Source of the DNA: Thermomonas sp.
GTDB taxonomy: Bacteria; Pseudomonadota; Gammaproteobacteria; Xanthomonadales; Xanthomonadaceae
Assembly (NCBI RefSeq): GCF_025993755.1
Contig: NZ_JAMQHN010000108.1
Coordinates: 1-34,037 of the forward strand
Reading direction: 5' to 3'
Length of the DNA stretch: 34,037 bases
A model generated the notes under the pieces. The model was not told the DNA's origin and did not search any database. It saw only the letters and a program-made list of their open reading frames with translations. The number at the start of each line of letters is the position of its first letter. Position 1 is the stretch's first letter. The position numbers and the translations under genes are program-made. Shown here piece by piece: positions 7,850 to 15,997 of this stretch.

Positions 7850-8566
7850 TCAGCCCAGGCGCAGCGCCCGCCAGCGCGCCAGACCGTTCAGGACGGCATC
7901 GGGCACCCATCGATGCTCGGGCAGGCGTGCGCGCAGCGGCTGCGCGCCGCCGCCGTGCAGGCACAGGGCCGGCGCGACGCCAAGGCGCTCCTGCGCCTGC
8001 CGCAGGCTCTGTTCGACCAGCGCCAGCGCGGCGCCTTCGCAGCCCGAGGCCAGCGCGTGATCGGTATCGTCGGCGAACGCCGCATACCGTCCGCCGGTTT
8101 CCGGGAGGTGCGGCGCCCGCGCGTGCAGGCTTGCCCGCATCAGCTCCGGCGCGGGCGCGATGCGTCCGCCCAGATGGCGGCCCGTCGCATCCACCAGATC
8201 CACGGTCAGCGCGGTGCCGACGCCGACCACCAGCAAGGGTTCGCGGCCGCACAGCCCGAGCATCGCCAGGAAACGATCGACGCCCAGATGCTCCGGCCGC
8301 GGGTAGGCGATCCGCAGCGGCCCGAGCGTCGGTTCGGTCCGCACCCGGTGCAGCCGCCGAAAGCGCTGCGCCAGCGCCAGCAGCAGTGCGATGGTGCGCT
8401 CCAGCGACGCCACGCTGGCCACGCAGACGACCTCGCCCTGTGGCAGGCCGGCCAGCCAGTCGTCGCGGTCGCAGGCCACCGCCGTCACCTCGCCCACGCC
8501 GCCGTCCGCGTCCAGCGCGGCCCACTTCAGGCGGGTGTTGCCCAGGTCGAACATCCAGAAGCTCAT
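7850..8566 (-). CDS. coaX: Type III pantothenate kinase
   Basis: CoaX phosphorylates pantothenate in the first committed step of coenzyme A synthesis. The 238-residue sequence starts MSFWMFDLGNTRLKWAAL, whose DxGNT(R) motif with Asp7 is the ASKHA-fold phosphate-binding element. Further family motifs are EHLGVDRFLAMLGLCG (the GxDR region) and VVGVGTALTVDLVDATGRHLGG (the GTAxTxD region that binds phosphate and the metal). Its start codon overlaps the birA stop in an ATGA arrangement (8563-8566), so translation is coupled. The pairing of birA and coaX is widespread; in some bacteria they are fused as BirA/CoaX. Confidence 0.95.
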   Translation of the reverse strand: MSFWMFDLGNTRLKWAALDADGGVGEVTAVACDRDDWLAGLPQGEVVCVASVASLERTIALLLALAQRFRRLHRVRTEPTLGPLRIAYPRPEHLGVDRFLAMLGLCGREPLLVVGVGTALTVDLVDATGRHLGGRIAPAPELMRASLHARAPHLPETGGRYAAFADDTDHALASGCEGAALALVEQSLRQAQERLGVAPALCLHGGGAQPLRARLPEHRWVPDAVLNGLARWRALRLG

Positions 8567-9549
8567 GCACGCACACTCACGTCGCCGGCGTGGATGCGGC
8601 GCTCATGGCCGTCGGCATCGCGCACGCGCAGCGCGCCGTCCGCGGCGATGCCCAGCGTCTGCGCGCTCCAGCGCTGCGCGTCCTCGTGCACCTCGACTGC
8701 GCGCCCGGCCAACGCGTCGAGCCGCTGGTAGCGCGTCAGGAACGGTTCCAGCCCTTCGCGTTCGAAGACATCCAGCGCCGGCAGCAGGTGCGCCAGCAGG
8801 GCTCCGGCCAGCGGACCGCGCGCCGGTGGCCAAGGCGCCAGACCGACGAGGTCGATCCACGGCTGGTCGATCGCCTGCGTGGATTCCGGCGGCATTCGCA
8901 CGTTCAATCCCAGCCCGACGACGGCCCGGCAGAGTCCGGCCGTTTCGCCGCCGCCTTCGACCAGCAGCCCACCGAGTTTGTGCAGCGCCTCACCCCGCGC
9001 CACGACCAGATCATTCGGCCATTTCAGGCGCACCGAACCGAAGCCCTGCGCATGCAGCGCCTCGCAGACGGCGACGCCGGCGGCCAGGCTCAGTCCGGCC
9101 AGCCGCGCCAGCCCGCCGTGAAACCCGCGCGCCAGCGACAGATAGACGTGCGCGGCCAGAGGTGAAGCCCACTGGCGTCCACGCCGCCCGCGGCCGCCGG
9201 TCTGGCGTTCGGCCAGCAGCACCGCGCAGCTGTGCGCCGGAGTGGCGCGTCGCAGCAGTTCGCTGTTGGTCGAATCGATCGACCAGAGCACGTCCAGTTC
9301 GGTCACGTCCTTGCGCAGCTCGACCGGCAGCGCCGCGCGGATTGCGTTGGCGTCGAGCAGGTCGAGCGGCTGTGCAAGCGAATAGCCCTCGCGCACATGG
9401 GCCCGGATGGCGACCCCGGCCTCGCGCAGCGCGACGATCCGTTTCCACACCGCAGCGCGGGTCAACCCCAGTTCGCGCGCCAGTGCGGTGCCGGCCACCG
9501 GCCCGTCGGCCAGCCGCAGCAGCAGGGCGCGCTCCTCGCCGGCGCTCAC
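8563..9549 (-). CDS. birA: Bifunctional biotin-protein ligase / biotin operon repressor
   Basis: BirA activates biotin to biotinoyl-AMP and attaches it to the biotin carrier of acetyl-CoA carboxylase. The 328-residue product has an N-terminal winged helix (GTALARELGLTRAAVWKRIV, about residues 19-45), so it may also repress biotin genes. The central catalytic domain follows: STNSELLRRA, the adenylate loop RQTGGRGRRGRQW, and LKWPNDLVV with the conserved Lys-Trp-Pro-Asn-Asp. A small SH3-like C-terminal domain closes it. I chose the GTG at 9547-9549 because it immediately precedes the helix-turn-helix and overlaps the plsY stop codon (GTGA, 9546-9549); the longer open frame upstream runs inside plsY. 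Confidence 0.94.
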   Translation of the reverse strand: MSAGEERALLLRLADGPVAGTALARELGLTRAAVWKRIVALREAGVAIRAHVREGYSLAQPLDLLDANAIRAALPVELRKDVTELDVLWSIDSTNSELLRRATPAHSCAVLLAERQTGGRGRRGRQWASPLAAHVYLSLARGFHGGLARLAGLSLAAGVAVCEALHAQGFGSVRLKWPNDLVVARGEALHKLGGLLVEGGGETAGLCRAVVGLGLNVRMPPESTQAIDQPWIDLVGLAPWPPARGPLAGALLAHLLPALDVFEREGLEPFLTRYQRLDALAGRAVEVHEDAQRWSAQTLGIAADGALRVRDADGHERRIHAGDVSVRA

Positions 9550-10178
9550 GAACGCGCCCGCCCGCGGCGCCAGAATCGCGCGCCTTCGAAGCGCAGTTCG
9601 CTGCCCTGCCACAGCCGCTGCAGGTTGGCGCGATGGGTGAAGGCGATGAACAGCGAAAACACGATGCAATAACCCAGCGGGCCGGCGTCCGGCGCCAGCA
9701 GCCAGGCCCACAGCGTCAGGCTGGCGGCGGCGATCACGGTCGCCAGCCCGACGTAGCCGCTGGCGACCAGCACCAGCGCCCACAGCCCGACCAGCAGCGG
9801 CACCACCAGCGGCCACAGCACCAGCAGGCCGCCAACGCCCGCGCCCGCACCCTTGCCGCCGCGGAAGCCGTGCCACAGTGGCCAGACGTGGCCGACCATC
9901 GCCGCCAGCAGCGCCGCCCACGCCCAGTCCGGCGCGAAGCGCAGCGCCAGCCATGCGGACAGCGCGCCCTTGCCGAGGTCGATGGCCACCGCGCCGAGCG
10001 CGAAGCGCAGCCCCTGGGTGCGAAACGCGTTGGTGCCGCCGGCGTTGCCGCTGCCTTGGGTGCGCACGTCCACCCCACGCAGCCGACCGAGCAGCAGGCT
10101 GCCCGACAGCGAGCCAAGCAGGTAGGCGGCCAGCAGGACGCCGAGGGCGAGTGCGGCGGGTGGAAGCGAAACGGGCAT
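9546..10178 (-). CDS. plsY: Acyl-phosphate:glycerol-3-phosphate acyltransferase
   Basis: PlsY is an integral membrane enzyme that transfers the acyl group from acyl-phosphate to the sn-1 position of glycerol-3-phosphate, making lysophosphatidic acid. The 210-residue product has about five to seven hydrophobic helices and the three cytoplasmic motifs of the family: GSGNAGGTNAFR (residues 42-53; the usual form is GSGNxGxTN), the HGFRGGKGAGAG glycine-rich motif that corresponds to the canonical GGKG, and the C-terminal FIAFTHRANLQRL. The start at 10178 gives the family N-terminus; an upstream in-frame ATG at 10226 is less likely. It overlaps birA by four bases and lies 57 bp downstream of a gene for a FakA-FakB fusion, which is predicted to make its substrate. 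Confidence 0.94.
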   Translation of the reverse strand: MPVSLPPAALALGVLLAAYLLGSLSGSLLLGRLRGVDVRTQGSGNAGGTNAFRTQGLRFALGAVAIDLGKGALSAWLALRFAPDWAWAALLAAMVGHVWPLWHGFRGGKGAGAGVGGLLVLWPLVVPLLVGLWALVLVASGYVGLATVIAAASLTLWAWLLAPDAGPLGYCIVFSLFIAFTHRANLQRLWQGSELRFEGARFWRRGRARS

Positions 10179-10235
10179 CGACGAATCCGCAAAACGGGCA
10201 GGGCGATGATACGCAGGCTCCGCCATCGCCGTCCG

Positions 10236-12059
10236 CTACGGCGCCGGCTGCAGTCCGGCCACCAGCGTGCCCGGGCCGGCATGGGCACCGATCGCCGGGC
10301 CGATGTCGACCAGATGCGCTTCATCGATCTCAAGCCGCGTCCGCAGCGCCGCCAGCAGGCGCTGGCCATCGGCCAGGGCATCGGCATGGCCGACGATCAA
10401 TCGCCAGCGCGCGGCGCCCTTCGCCCGTCGCGCCACGTAGCGGGCGAACGCCTCCGGTGCCTGCCGGCGTGCGAACAGGCCGCCCGCCACCTTGAGCACG
10501 CCGCGTTCGTGGATCGCCGCCACCGGGGTCAGCCCGCTCCAGCGCACCACCGGCCCGGCCCAGCGCGGGATGCGGCCGCCGCGCACCGCATGCGAGATGT
10601 CGCGCGCCATCGCGAAGGTCAGCGTCAGCGGCCGCAGGCGGATCAATTCCTCCTCGATCGCGGCCAGCGCGGCGCCCTGCGCCGCCAGCTCGCCGGCCCG
10701 CCACGCCAGCAGCGCCTGCCCGGCGGTGACGTGGCCGCTGTCGAAGCACAGCAGCGGCTTGCGCTGCCCGCGCGCCGCCGTCTCGGCCGACTGCAGGGTG
10801 CCCGAGAGCGGCCGCGACAGGCCGACGTAGACCGCGGCCGGCTGGCAGGCCAGCACGTGCTCGAAGGTGCGGCGGAAGTCGCCCGGCGGCGGCTGGCTGG
10901 TCCTGGGCAGGGTGCGGCTGGCGGCCATGCGGCGATAGAACTCGTCGACGCCCAGCCCGAGGCGGTCGAGGTAGTCGCGGCCGTCGAGGCTCACCCGCAC
11001 CGGCACCACGTGGATGTTGCAGCGCTCGGCCAGCGCGTCGGGCAGGTCGGAGGCGCTGTCGGTGATGACGGCGACCTGCGATGGCTGTTCGGTCGCGCGC
11101 TGCTGGCGCAGCATGTCGTCGGCCTTCATCGCCTGCAGCTGGCCGAATGCCGCAGCGGCATCGAACAGGCGCTGCGGCTGGCCGATGTGGCCGTGCACGC
11201 GCACCCGGCTGGCACTGCCGGCGACCACCAGCGAATCGGCCCCCTGCGCTTCCAGCGCGGCGCGCAGCGCGTCGCGGTCGATCGCCTGGCCGAGGAGCAG
11301 ACATTCGCTGCAGTAGCGGCGCTGGGGATCGACGGCCTCGTGCGCGTGTGCGCCGACGTGCACGTCGGGGGCCACGCTCGCCGCGAGCCCGCGCCCGGCG
11401 CGCAGCGCGCGCGGGCCGCTTGCCGCGTACTCGGCGATGCCCTCCAGCCACAGCACGAAGCCGCGGGCACCGGCGTCGACCACCCCGGCGCGCGCTAGCA
11501 CCGCCATCTGGCCGGTGGTGGCATCCAGCGCCGCCCGCGCCTGCGCCAGTCCGGCGTCGAACACTTCAGCCGGTGTGCCGGCTGCCTGCCGGGCGCGCTC
11601 CTCCAGCGCACGGGCGAAAGCCTCGATCACGGTCAGGATGGTGCCCTCGACCGGCCGTGCCAGTGCGGCCCGCGCGCTCACGGCACCGCGCCGCGCCGCC
11701 GCGACCAGGTCATCGACATCCAGCACCGGCCGCTGCCGGATGCGCTCGCCGAGACCGACCAGGAATTGCGCCATGATCGCGCCCGAGTTGCCGCGCGCGC
11801 CGTCGATCGCGTCCTCCCCGACCTGCGCCAGCAGTTCGTTGACGCGCCGGCTGCGCCGGCTCAGCGCGCCGTGCAGGATCGCACCCAGGGTCGAGGCGAG
11901 GTTGTTGCCGGTATCGCCGTCGGCGACCGGAAACACGTTGATGCGGTTGAGCTCGTCACTGGCGGCGATCACCCGCCGCGCGCCGACGATCAGCGCCCGC
12001 CGCAGCGCGGCAGCGGATACGGTGGAGGACAAAGGCGCAGCCAGCACGGCGTCACTCAT
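10236..12059 (-). CDS. Fused fatty acid kinase: FakA-like Dak2 domain plus FakB-like DegV domain
   Basis: Fatty acid kinases convert a fatty acid bound by FakB (DegV fold) into acyl-phosphate using the ATP-binding FakA (Dak2 fold). This 607-residue protein joins both. Residues 1-200 carry the Dak2 nucleotide site, NRINVFPVADGDTGNNL (metal-binding Asp cluster) and DGARGNSGAIMAQFL. A FakA-type middle part follows with YCSECLLLG (about residue 249) and RVRVHGHIGQPQRLF. From about residue 328 a DegV domain begins: VAVITDSASDLP, PRTSQPPPGDF, GLSRPLSGTLQSAE, and MARDISHAVRGGRIPRW. The start at 12057-12059 precedes the Dak2 domain directly. In Firmicutes FakA and FakB are separate polypeptides, so this is a natural fusion. 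Substrate preference is inferred only. Confidence 0.88.
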   Translation of the reverse strand: MSDAVLAAPLSSTVSAAALRRALIVGARRVIAASDELNRINVFPVADGDTGNNLASTLGAILHGALSRRSRRVNELLAQVGEDAIDGARGNSGAIMAQFLVGLGERIRQRPVLDVDDLVAAARRGAVSARAALARPVEGTILTVIEAFARALEERARQAAGTPAEVFDAGLAQARAALDATTGQMAVLARAGVVDAGARGFVLWLEGIAEYAASGPRALRAGRGLAASVAPDVHVGAHAHEAVDPQRRYCSECLLLGQAIDRDALRAALEAQGADSLVVAGSASRVRVHGHIGQPQRLFDAAAAFGQLQAMKADDMLRQQRATEQPSQVAVITDSASDLPDALAERCNIHVVPVRVSLDGRDYLDRLGLGVDEFYRRMAASRTLPRTSQPPPGDFRRTFEHVLACQPAAVYVGLSRPLSGTLQSAETAARGQRKPLLCFDSGHVTAGQALLAWRAGELAAQGAALAAIEEELIRLRPLTLTFAMARDISHAVRGGRIPRWAGPVVRWSGLTPVAAIHERGVLKVAGGLFARRQAPEAFARYVARRAKGAARWRLIVGHADALADGQRLLAALRTRLEIDEAHLVDIGPAIGAHAGPGTLVAGLQPAP

Positions 12060-12093
12060 GCAGAAAGTGTGCCGACCTGGGTGCAAACCCGCT

Positions 12094-12108
12094 TGCTGCA
12101 ATGCAGCA
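12094..12108. promoter_or_regulatory. 15-bp dyad in divergent promoter region
   Basis: TGCTGCAATGCAGCA is a perfect inverted repeat around a single central base. It lies in the 127-bp gap between the divergently transcribed fatty-acid-kinase fusion and the small secreted-protein/mtfA pair. A TATAGT hexamer (12130-12135) that could serve as a -10 box for the plus-strand genes lies just beyond it. The core CTGC-N3-GCAG resembles sites I associate with PhaR-type regulators, but that is weak. It is a candidate operator. Confidence 0.4.
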
Positions 12109-12186
12109 TCAACGTCGTGCGTTTCACGCTATAGTCCTTTGTGGAGTCGTGTCGATGTGACCCGGCCCACCGCCGCGGTGACCGCC

Positions 12187-12492
12187 ATGCGCCCACGCCA
12201 GACGCTTTGCCTGCTCGTCTTTCTCGCCCTGCTTGGCTTGGGCGGTCAGGCGGCTGCGCGCGAGCCGCAGCGCGTGGCTCCCGAAGCCAGCGACTCGGCT
12301 GACGCCGCCAGTGTGCAGGGCGAGCGTGGTTTCGAAGGCGACATCGACGGCGCGGTTGCGGCCTCGCACGCGGGGCAGCGCGCCGCCAGGCCCGCTGCGC
12401 GGACGGCGACTCCGGCACCGACACGGTCCAGCAGCGACGCCCGGATCCTGCCATCGCGTTTCCACAGCTTCCTGCCCGGCATGTTCCGCTGA
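12187..12492 (+). CDS. Small secreted protein of unknown function
   Basis: The 101-residue product begins MRPRQTLCLLVFLALLGLGG followed by QAAAR, a clear Sec signal peptide with an AxA-type cleavage site near residue 24. The mature part is polar, rich in Ala, Arg, Ser and Asp, and has no domain I recognise. A GTG at 12157 in the same frame would extend it by ten residues. The frame stops at 12492, only three bases before the GTG start of mtfA, so the two genes are very probably co-transcribed and translationally linked. The frame is part of a longer open frame antisense to the fatty-acid-kinase gene upstream, but the signal peptide argues that this portion is real. Confidence 0.6.
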   Translation: MRPRQTLCLLVFLALLGLGGQAAAREPQRVAPEASDSADAASVQGERGFEGDIDGAVAASHAGQRAARPAARTATPAPTRSSSDARILPSRFHSFLPGMFR

Positions 12493-12495
12493 CGC

Positions 12496-13248
12496 GTGAT
12501 CTGGCCGTTTTCGCGTCACCCGATTGCGCAAGCCCCGATCGATCCCGCCCGCCTTCGACAGGCGGGCGCCGGCCTGCCGTGGCTGCGTGGGCTGGACTCG
12601 GTGCGACTGGAGCGGCTGAACGCGCTTGCTGCGCGTTTCGTTTCCGAGAAAACGATCACCCCGGTGCACGATCTGCAGTTGAACGAAGTCCAGCGGCTGC
12701 GGCTGGCCCTGCTGTGCTGTTTGCCGCTGCTGGAATTCGGCGGCGATGGCCTGCGCGGCTGGAGCGAGCTGATCGTCTATCCGGGCGCTTTTCGCGTCCG
12801 CCACCAGCGGTTCGACGACCACGGCGTTGCGCACGAAGACGTGGAGGATCTCGCCGGCGAGGCCTGGGAGCGCGGTCCGGTGATCCTGTCCTGGGCCGAT
12901 GTGCGCGCCGACATTGCCGAGCCGTTCGAGGGCTACTGCGTGGCGGTGCACGAGATCGCGCACAAGCTTGATGCGCTGGACGGCGGTATGGACGGCACCC
13001 CGCCGTTGCCGCAGGCGTGGCGCAGGCAGTGGGTGTCCGATTTCCAGCGCGCCTTCGATGCGCTGTGCGCGCAGGTCGATGCCGGACGCGAAACCGCCAT
13101 CGACCCCTACGCCGGCGAATCGCCGGAAGAGTTCTTCGCGGTGTGCAGCGAATACCATTTCTCCGCGCCCGCGCTCCTGCACGCGGCGTGCCCCGCCGTG
13201 GCCGCCCACCTGGCGCGCTTCTACGGCGCGCCGCCCTTCGCGCACTGA
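12496..13248 (+). CDS. mtfA: MtfA-family zinc metallopeptidase (Mlc titration factor)
   Basis: MtfA is a cytoplasmic peptidase of family M90 that in E. coli also binds and sequesters the repressor Mlc, tuning glucose uptake. The 250-residue protein has the zinc motif HEIAHKLDALDGG (His152, Glu153, His156) and the downstream GESPEEFFAVCSEYHF segment, whose glutamate is the third zinc ligand in this family. The N-terminal half contains the conserved LLEFGGDGLRGWSELIVYPG and WADVRADIAEPFEGYCVAVH. The start is a GTG, three bases after the preceding gene. It converges on phoQ with only 3 bp between stop codons. Whether this organism has an Mlc partner is not visible here. Confidence 0.92.
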   Translation: MIWPFSRHPIAQAPIDPARLRQAGAGLPWLRGLDSVRLERLNALAARFVSEKTITPVHDLQLNEVQRLRLALLCCLPLLEFGGDGLRGWSELIVYPGAFRVRHQRFDDHGVAHEDVEDLAGEAWERGPVILSWADVRADIAEPFEGYCVAVHEIAHKLDALDGGMDGTPPLPQAWRRQWVSDFQRAFDALCAQVDAGRETAIDPYAGESPEEFFAVCSEYHFSAPALLHAACPAVAAHLARFYGAPPFAH

Positions 13249-13251
13249 CGC

Positions 13252-14703
13252 TCACGGTCCGCCCGGAAGTTCGACCTCGAAACGCGCGCCGCCGCGCTCT
13301 TCGGAACGCCCGACCCGCAGTTCGCCGCGGTAGGCGCGGATGATGTCCTGCACGATGGCCAGACCGATGCCGTGGCCCTGCACGCGCTCGTCGCCGCGCA
13401 CGCCGCGCTGCAGCACCCTGGCGATCTTGTCTTCGGCGATGCCGGGGCCGTCGTCTTCCACCACGATGCGCAGTCCGGGCCGGCGCCCGGCGATCGGAGC
13501 GACTTCGGTGATCGTCAGCAGCACGCGGGCCTGCGCCCACTTGAAGGCGTTTTCCAGCAGGTTGCCGAGCAGCTCCTGCAGGTCGCCGACTTCGCCGTGG
13601 AAGCGCGCTTCGGGCGCGATCTCGAATTCGCACAGCACGCCGCGTCCGGCGTAGACCTTTTCCAGCCCGACCACGATCTGCTCGGCGTAAGGCTCGATCT
13701 CGATCGGCGCCGCGTACAGCGCGTGCCCGGTGCGCGCCGCGCGGGCGAGCTGGTAGGAGACGAGGTCGCTCATCCGCCGCACCTGCGCGTCCACTTCCTG
13801 CCGCAGTTCGGCCTCGCTTCCTTCCGCGTCCAGCCGCGCGCGCAGCACCGCCAGCGGCGTCTTCAGGCTGTGGGCGAGATCGGCCATGGTGTTGCGCTGG
13901 TGCTCGAGGTTTTCGCGCTCGCTCTGGATGAAGGCGTTGATGCTCTCGGTCAGGGGCTCCAGCTCGCGCGGATGGGCCTCGCTCATGCCCGCGGCGGAAC
14001 CGGCCTGCACGCGTTTGAGTTCGTCGATCACGTCGCGCAGCGGCCGCAGGCTCCAGCCCAGGACCACGGTCTGCAACAGCAGCAGCACGGCGCCGGCGCC
14101 GCCGAGATAGCCCCACAGCGCCGCCCGGAAGGTGGCCATCTGGTCGGCCAGGGCGGACGCGTCTTCGAGGACATAGACGGTATAGGGAATTTCCTTGTCG
14201 CCGTTGGCGCTGATCCATGCCAGCCCGTAGCCGTAGCGATAGACCATGCCCTGGTCGCCGTTGATCCGGGTCATCGGCAGCGGGCCGTCGAACTGGCGGG
14301 TGCCGGGGGCGAGCAGGGGGCCCTGCGGCAGCCGGGGACCCTGCGCCGAATCCGATTCCCAGTGCACGGACTGGAGCACGATCTGCGCGTACAGGCCGCT
14401 GCCGGGGCGCATGAAGCGCGGGTCGGGTGCGACCCAGGGGGGGATCACGCTGCCGTCGCGCGCGAAGTCACTGCCGGCATAGGCCAAGGCATAGCTGTGC
14501 AGGCGCTCGCGCAGCCCGTTTTCCGCGGTGTTCTGGAAGGCGTGGTCGAGCGCGAAGCCGGCCAGCGCGAGAAAGGCGATCAGGCCGAAGCTGGCGGCCC
14601 ACAGCTGGCGGGAGCGCAGCGAACGCGGTTGGGCGATCCGCAGCCGGCGCCGGCGTGGCGGCGTGGCCTCAGGATCGGGCAGTGCGGCAGCCATGCCCGG
14701 CAC
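13252..14703 (-). CDS. phoQ: PhoQ-like sensor histidine kinase
   Basis: This is the membrane sensor of a two-component pair. Two transmembrane helices (about residues 33-53 and 195-217) frame a periplasmic sensor domain of roughly 140 residues with several acidic stretches. After a short HAMP-like region the kinase core shows the H-box DLAHSLKTPLAVLRARL (phosphorylated His278), the N-box LLGNLLENAFKWA, and ATP-binding G-boxes DDGPGIAEDKI and GHGIGLAIV. The ATG at 14703 is used, with 14694 as an alternative. It follows phoP by 27 bp on the same strand. PhoQ senses divalent cations and antimicrobial peptides in other bacteria; the name here rests on domain layout and neighbour order, so the stimulus is uncertain. 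Confidence 0.85.
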   Translation of the reverse strand: MPGMAAALPDPEATPPRRRRLRIAQPRSLRSRQLWAASFGLIAFLALAGFALDHAFQNTAENGLRERLHSYALAYAGSDFARDGSVIPPWVAPDPRFMRPGSGLYAQIVLQSVHWESDSAQGPRLPQGPLLAPGTRQFDGPLPMTRINGDQGMVYRYGYGLAWISANGDKEIPYTVYVLEDASALADQMATFRAALWGYLGGAGAVLLLLQTVVLGWSLRPLRDVIDELKRVQAGSAAGMSEAHPRELEPLTESINAFIQSERENLEHQRNTMADLAHSLKTPLAVLRARLDAEGSEAELRQEVDAQVRRMSDLVSYQLARAARTGHALYAAPIEIEPYAEQIVVGLEKVYAGRGVLCEFEIAPEARFHGEVGDLQELLGNLLENAFKWAQARVLLTITEVAPIAGRRPGLRIVVEDDGPGIAEDKIARVLQRGVRGDERVQGHGIGLAIVQDIIRAYRGELRVGRSEERGGARFEVELPGGP

Positions 14704-14730
14704 CGACCCTGCGCTTGATGCGTCCGCAGG

Positions 14731-15414
14731 TCATTCGCCGCTGCGGGCGATCGCGAACCGGTAGCCGCGGCCGCGCACGGTTTCGATCGGCTTGAGGGTG
14801 CCGTCCGGATCGAGCTTCTTGCGCAAGCGGCCGATGAAGACTTCCAGCACGTTGGAATCGCGGTCGAAGTCCTGCTGGTAGATGTGCTCGGTCAGGTCGG
14901 CCTTCGAGACCAGCTCGCCGGCGTGCATCATCAGGTATTCGAGCACCTTGTACTCGTAGCTGGTCAAGTCGACATTGGCGCCGTTCACGCTGACCGTCTG
15001 CGCGGCCAGGTCCAGCAGCACCGGCCCGCATTCCAGGCTTGGCTTGCTCCAGCCGGCGGCGCGGCGCACCAGCGCGTTGAGCCGCGCCAGCAGTTCCTCG
15101 ACGTGGAAAGGCTTGACCAGATAATCGTCGGCGCCCTGGCGCAGGCCCTCGACCTTGTCCTGCCAGCTCGAACGCGCGGTCAGGATCAGCACCGGGAATT
15201 TCTTGCCTTCGCTGCGCAGCGCCTTGATCAGGTCGATGCCGCTCATCCGGGGCAGGCCCAGATCGATGATGCCGAGGTCGAACGGCACCTCGCGGCCCAT
15301 GTACAGGCCTTCCTCGCCATCCTGCGCCGCGTCCACCGCGAAGCCTTCGCGCTTGAGGCGCGCGGCCAGAGTTTCGCGCAACGGCGCTTCGTCTTCCACC
15401 AGAAGGATACGCAT
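14731..15414 (-). CDS. phoP: PhoP-like OmpR-family response regulator
   Basis: The 227-residue protein has a receiver domain starting MRILLVEDEAPLRETLAARL, with the acidic pair Glu8/Asp9, the phosphoacceptor Asp51 in DLGIIDLGLPRMSG, the conserved Thr in ILTARSS and Lys in YLVKPFH. A C-terminal winged-helix domain follows, with TSYEYKVLEYLMMHAGELVS and the wing IETVRGRGYRFA. It is a phosphorylation-controlled DNA-binding regulator whose partner kinase is encoded 27 bp downstream. The start at 15412-15414 fits the family N-terminus; a longer frame upstream is not conserved in character. It lies 41 bp after a periplasmic PepSY-type protein gene, so all three probably form one operon. A TGTTTA-type PhoP box was not found. 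Confidence 0.92.
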   Translation of the reverse strand: MRILLVEDEAPLRETLAARLKREGFAVDAAQDGEEGLYMGREVPFDLGIIDLGLPRMSGIDLIKALRSEGKKFPVLILTARSSWQDKVEGLRQGADDYLVKPFHVEELLARLNALVRRAAGWSKPSLECGPVLLDLAAQTVSVNGANVDLTSYEYKVLEYLMMHAGELVSKADLTEHIYQQDFDRDSNVLEVFIGRLRKKLDPDGTLKPIETVRGRGYRFAIARSGE

Positions 15415-15431
15415 GCCAGCTCCCCGAATGG

Positions 15432-15450
15432 CGCGCCGCCCGGCGGCGCG
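15432..15450 (-). terminator. GC hairpin between the PepSY-like gene and phoP
   Basis: Bases 15432-15440 (CGCGCCGCC) and 15442-15450 (GGCGGCGCG) are perfect inverted repeats around one base. The hairpin lies directly after the PepSY-like stop codon and before the phoP start on the minus strand. It has no T run, so it may lower read-through into phoP or protect the upstream transcript end. Confidence 0.35.
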
Positions 15451-15455
15451 ATCAA

Positions 15456-15869
15456 TCAATTGTCGTCGTCGTCACCGCGCTGCGGCTGGGCCGACCGGCG
15501 GTCCCCGCTGCGCGAATCCTGCATGTATTCCCGCACCCGGCCGCGGTCGTCGACCACCTTGACCCGATGCATGTCGCGGCCGTCGTACTGCACGCGCTCG
15601 ACCGAAAGCACTTCGCCGCGGGTGTCCCGCTCGATCCGGCGAACTGCGTCGGACGCGCTGTCGCGGCGCTGCTGGCGGCGCAGGAAGTCCTCGTTCGCGC
15701 CTTGCTGCGATGGCGCCTGTTGCTGCGGCTGCATCCACGGCGGCGGTTGGCCGCGGTCGCCGTTGCGGGCCTGCGGATACGGCGGTGCCTGCTGTGCCAG
15801 CGCGGCCGGCACCGCACCCAGCAGGGCGAGGGCGACGAAGCTCGACAGGGCGCGTGGACGGCAGGACAT
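15456..15869 (-). CDS. Secreted PepSY-like protein
   Basis: The 137-residue product has a signal peptide (MSCRPRALSSFVALALLGAV, then PAALAQQ with a likely cut after ALA), a Gln/Pro-rich linker, and one PepSY-like module of the form AVRRIERDTRGEVLSVERVQ then HRVKVVDDRGRVREYMQD. It ends in a short acidic tail (DDDDN). PepSY modules are thought to inhibit or modulate peptidases or sense envelope status. The start at 15867-15869 gives an intact signal peptide. Its position ahead of phoP-phoQ suggests it feeds into or is controlled by that two-component system, as similar clusters in other Xanthomonadales do, but that link is inferred. Confidence 0.78.
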   Translation of the reverse strand: MSCRPRALSSFVALALLGAVPAALAQQAPPYPQARNGDRGQPPPWMQPQQQAPSQQGANEDFLRRQQRRDSASDAVRRIERDTRGEVLSVERVQYDGRDMHRVKVVDDRGRVREYMQDSRSGDRRSAQPQRGDDDDN

Positions 15870-15997
15870 GGGTTGCGTGTATCCAGAATCTTGGTGCGGG
15901 GCCATTCTTGGCGCCGCGGAGTGAATCCGCCCTGAAGTCTAGCGCAGGCCATGACCCGCCATTCAGGTCGGTGCGAAGCGTATTCGTGATGCCGGTC

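Noticed and set aside
8391-11498. 1035-codon plus-strand open frame opposite birA, plsY and the fatty acid kinase fusion
   Set aside because: The product is Arg/Ala/Pro-rich without motifs, and it runs across three clearly identified minus-strand genes.
12124-13245. 373-codon open frame antisense to mtfA
   Set aside because: mtfA shows the HExxH zinc motif and family blocks on the plus strand; the antisense product has no domain signal.
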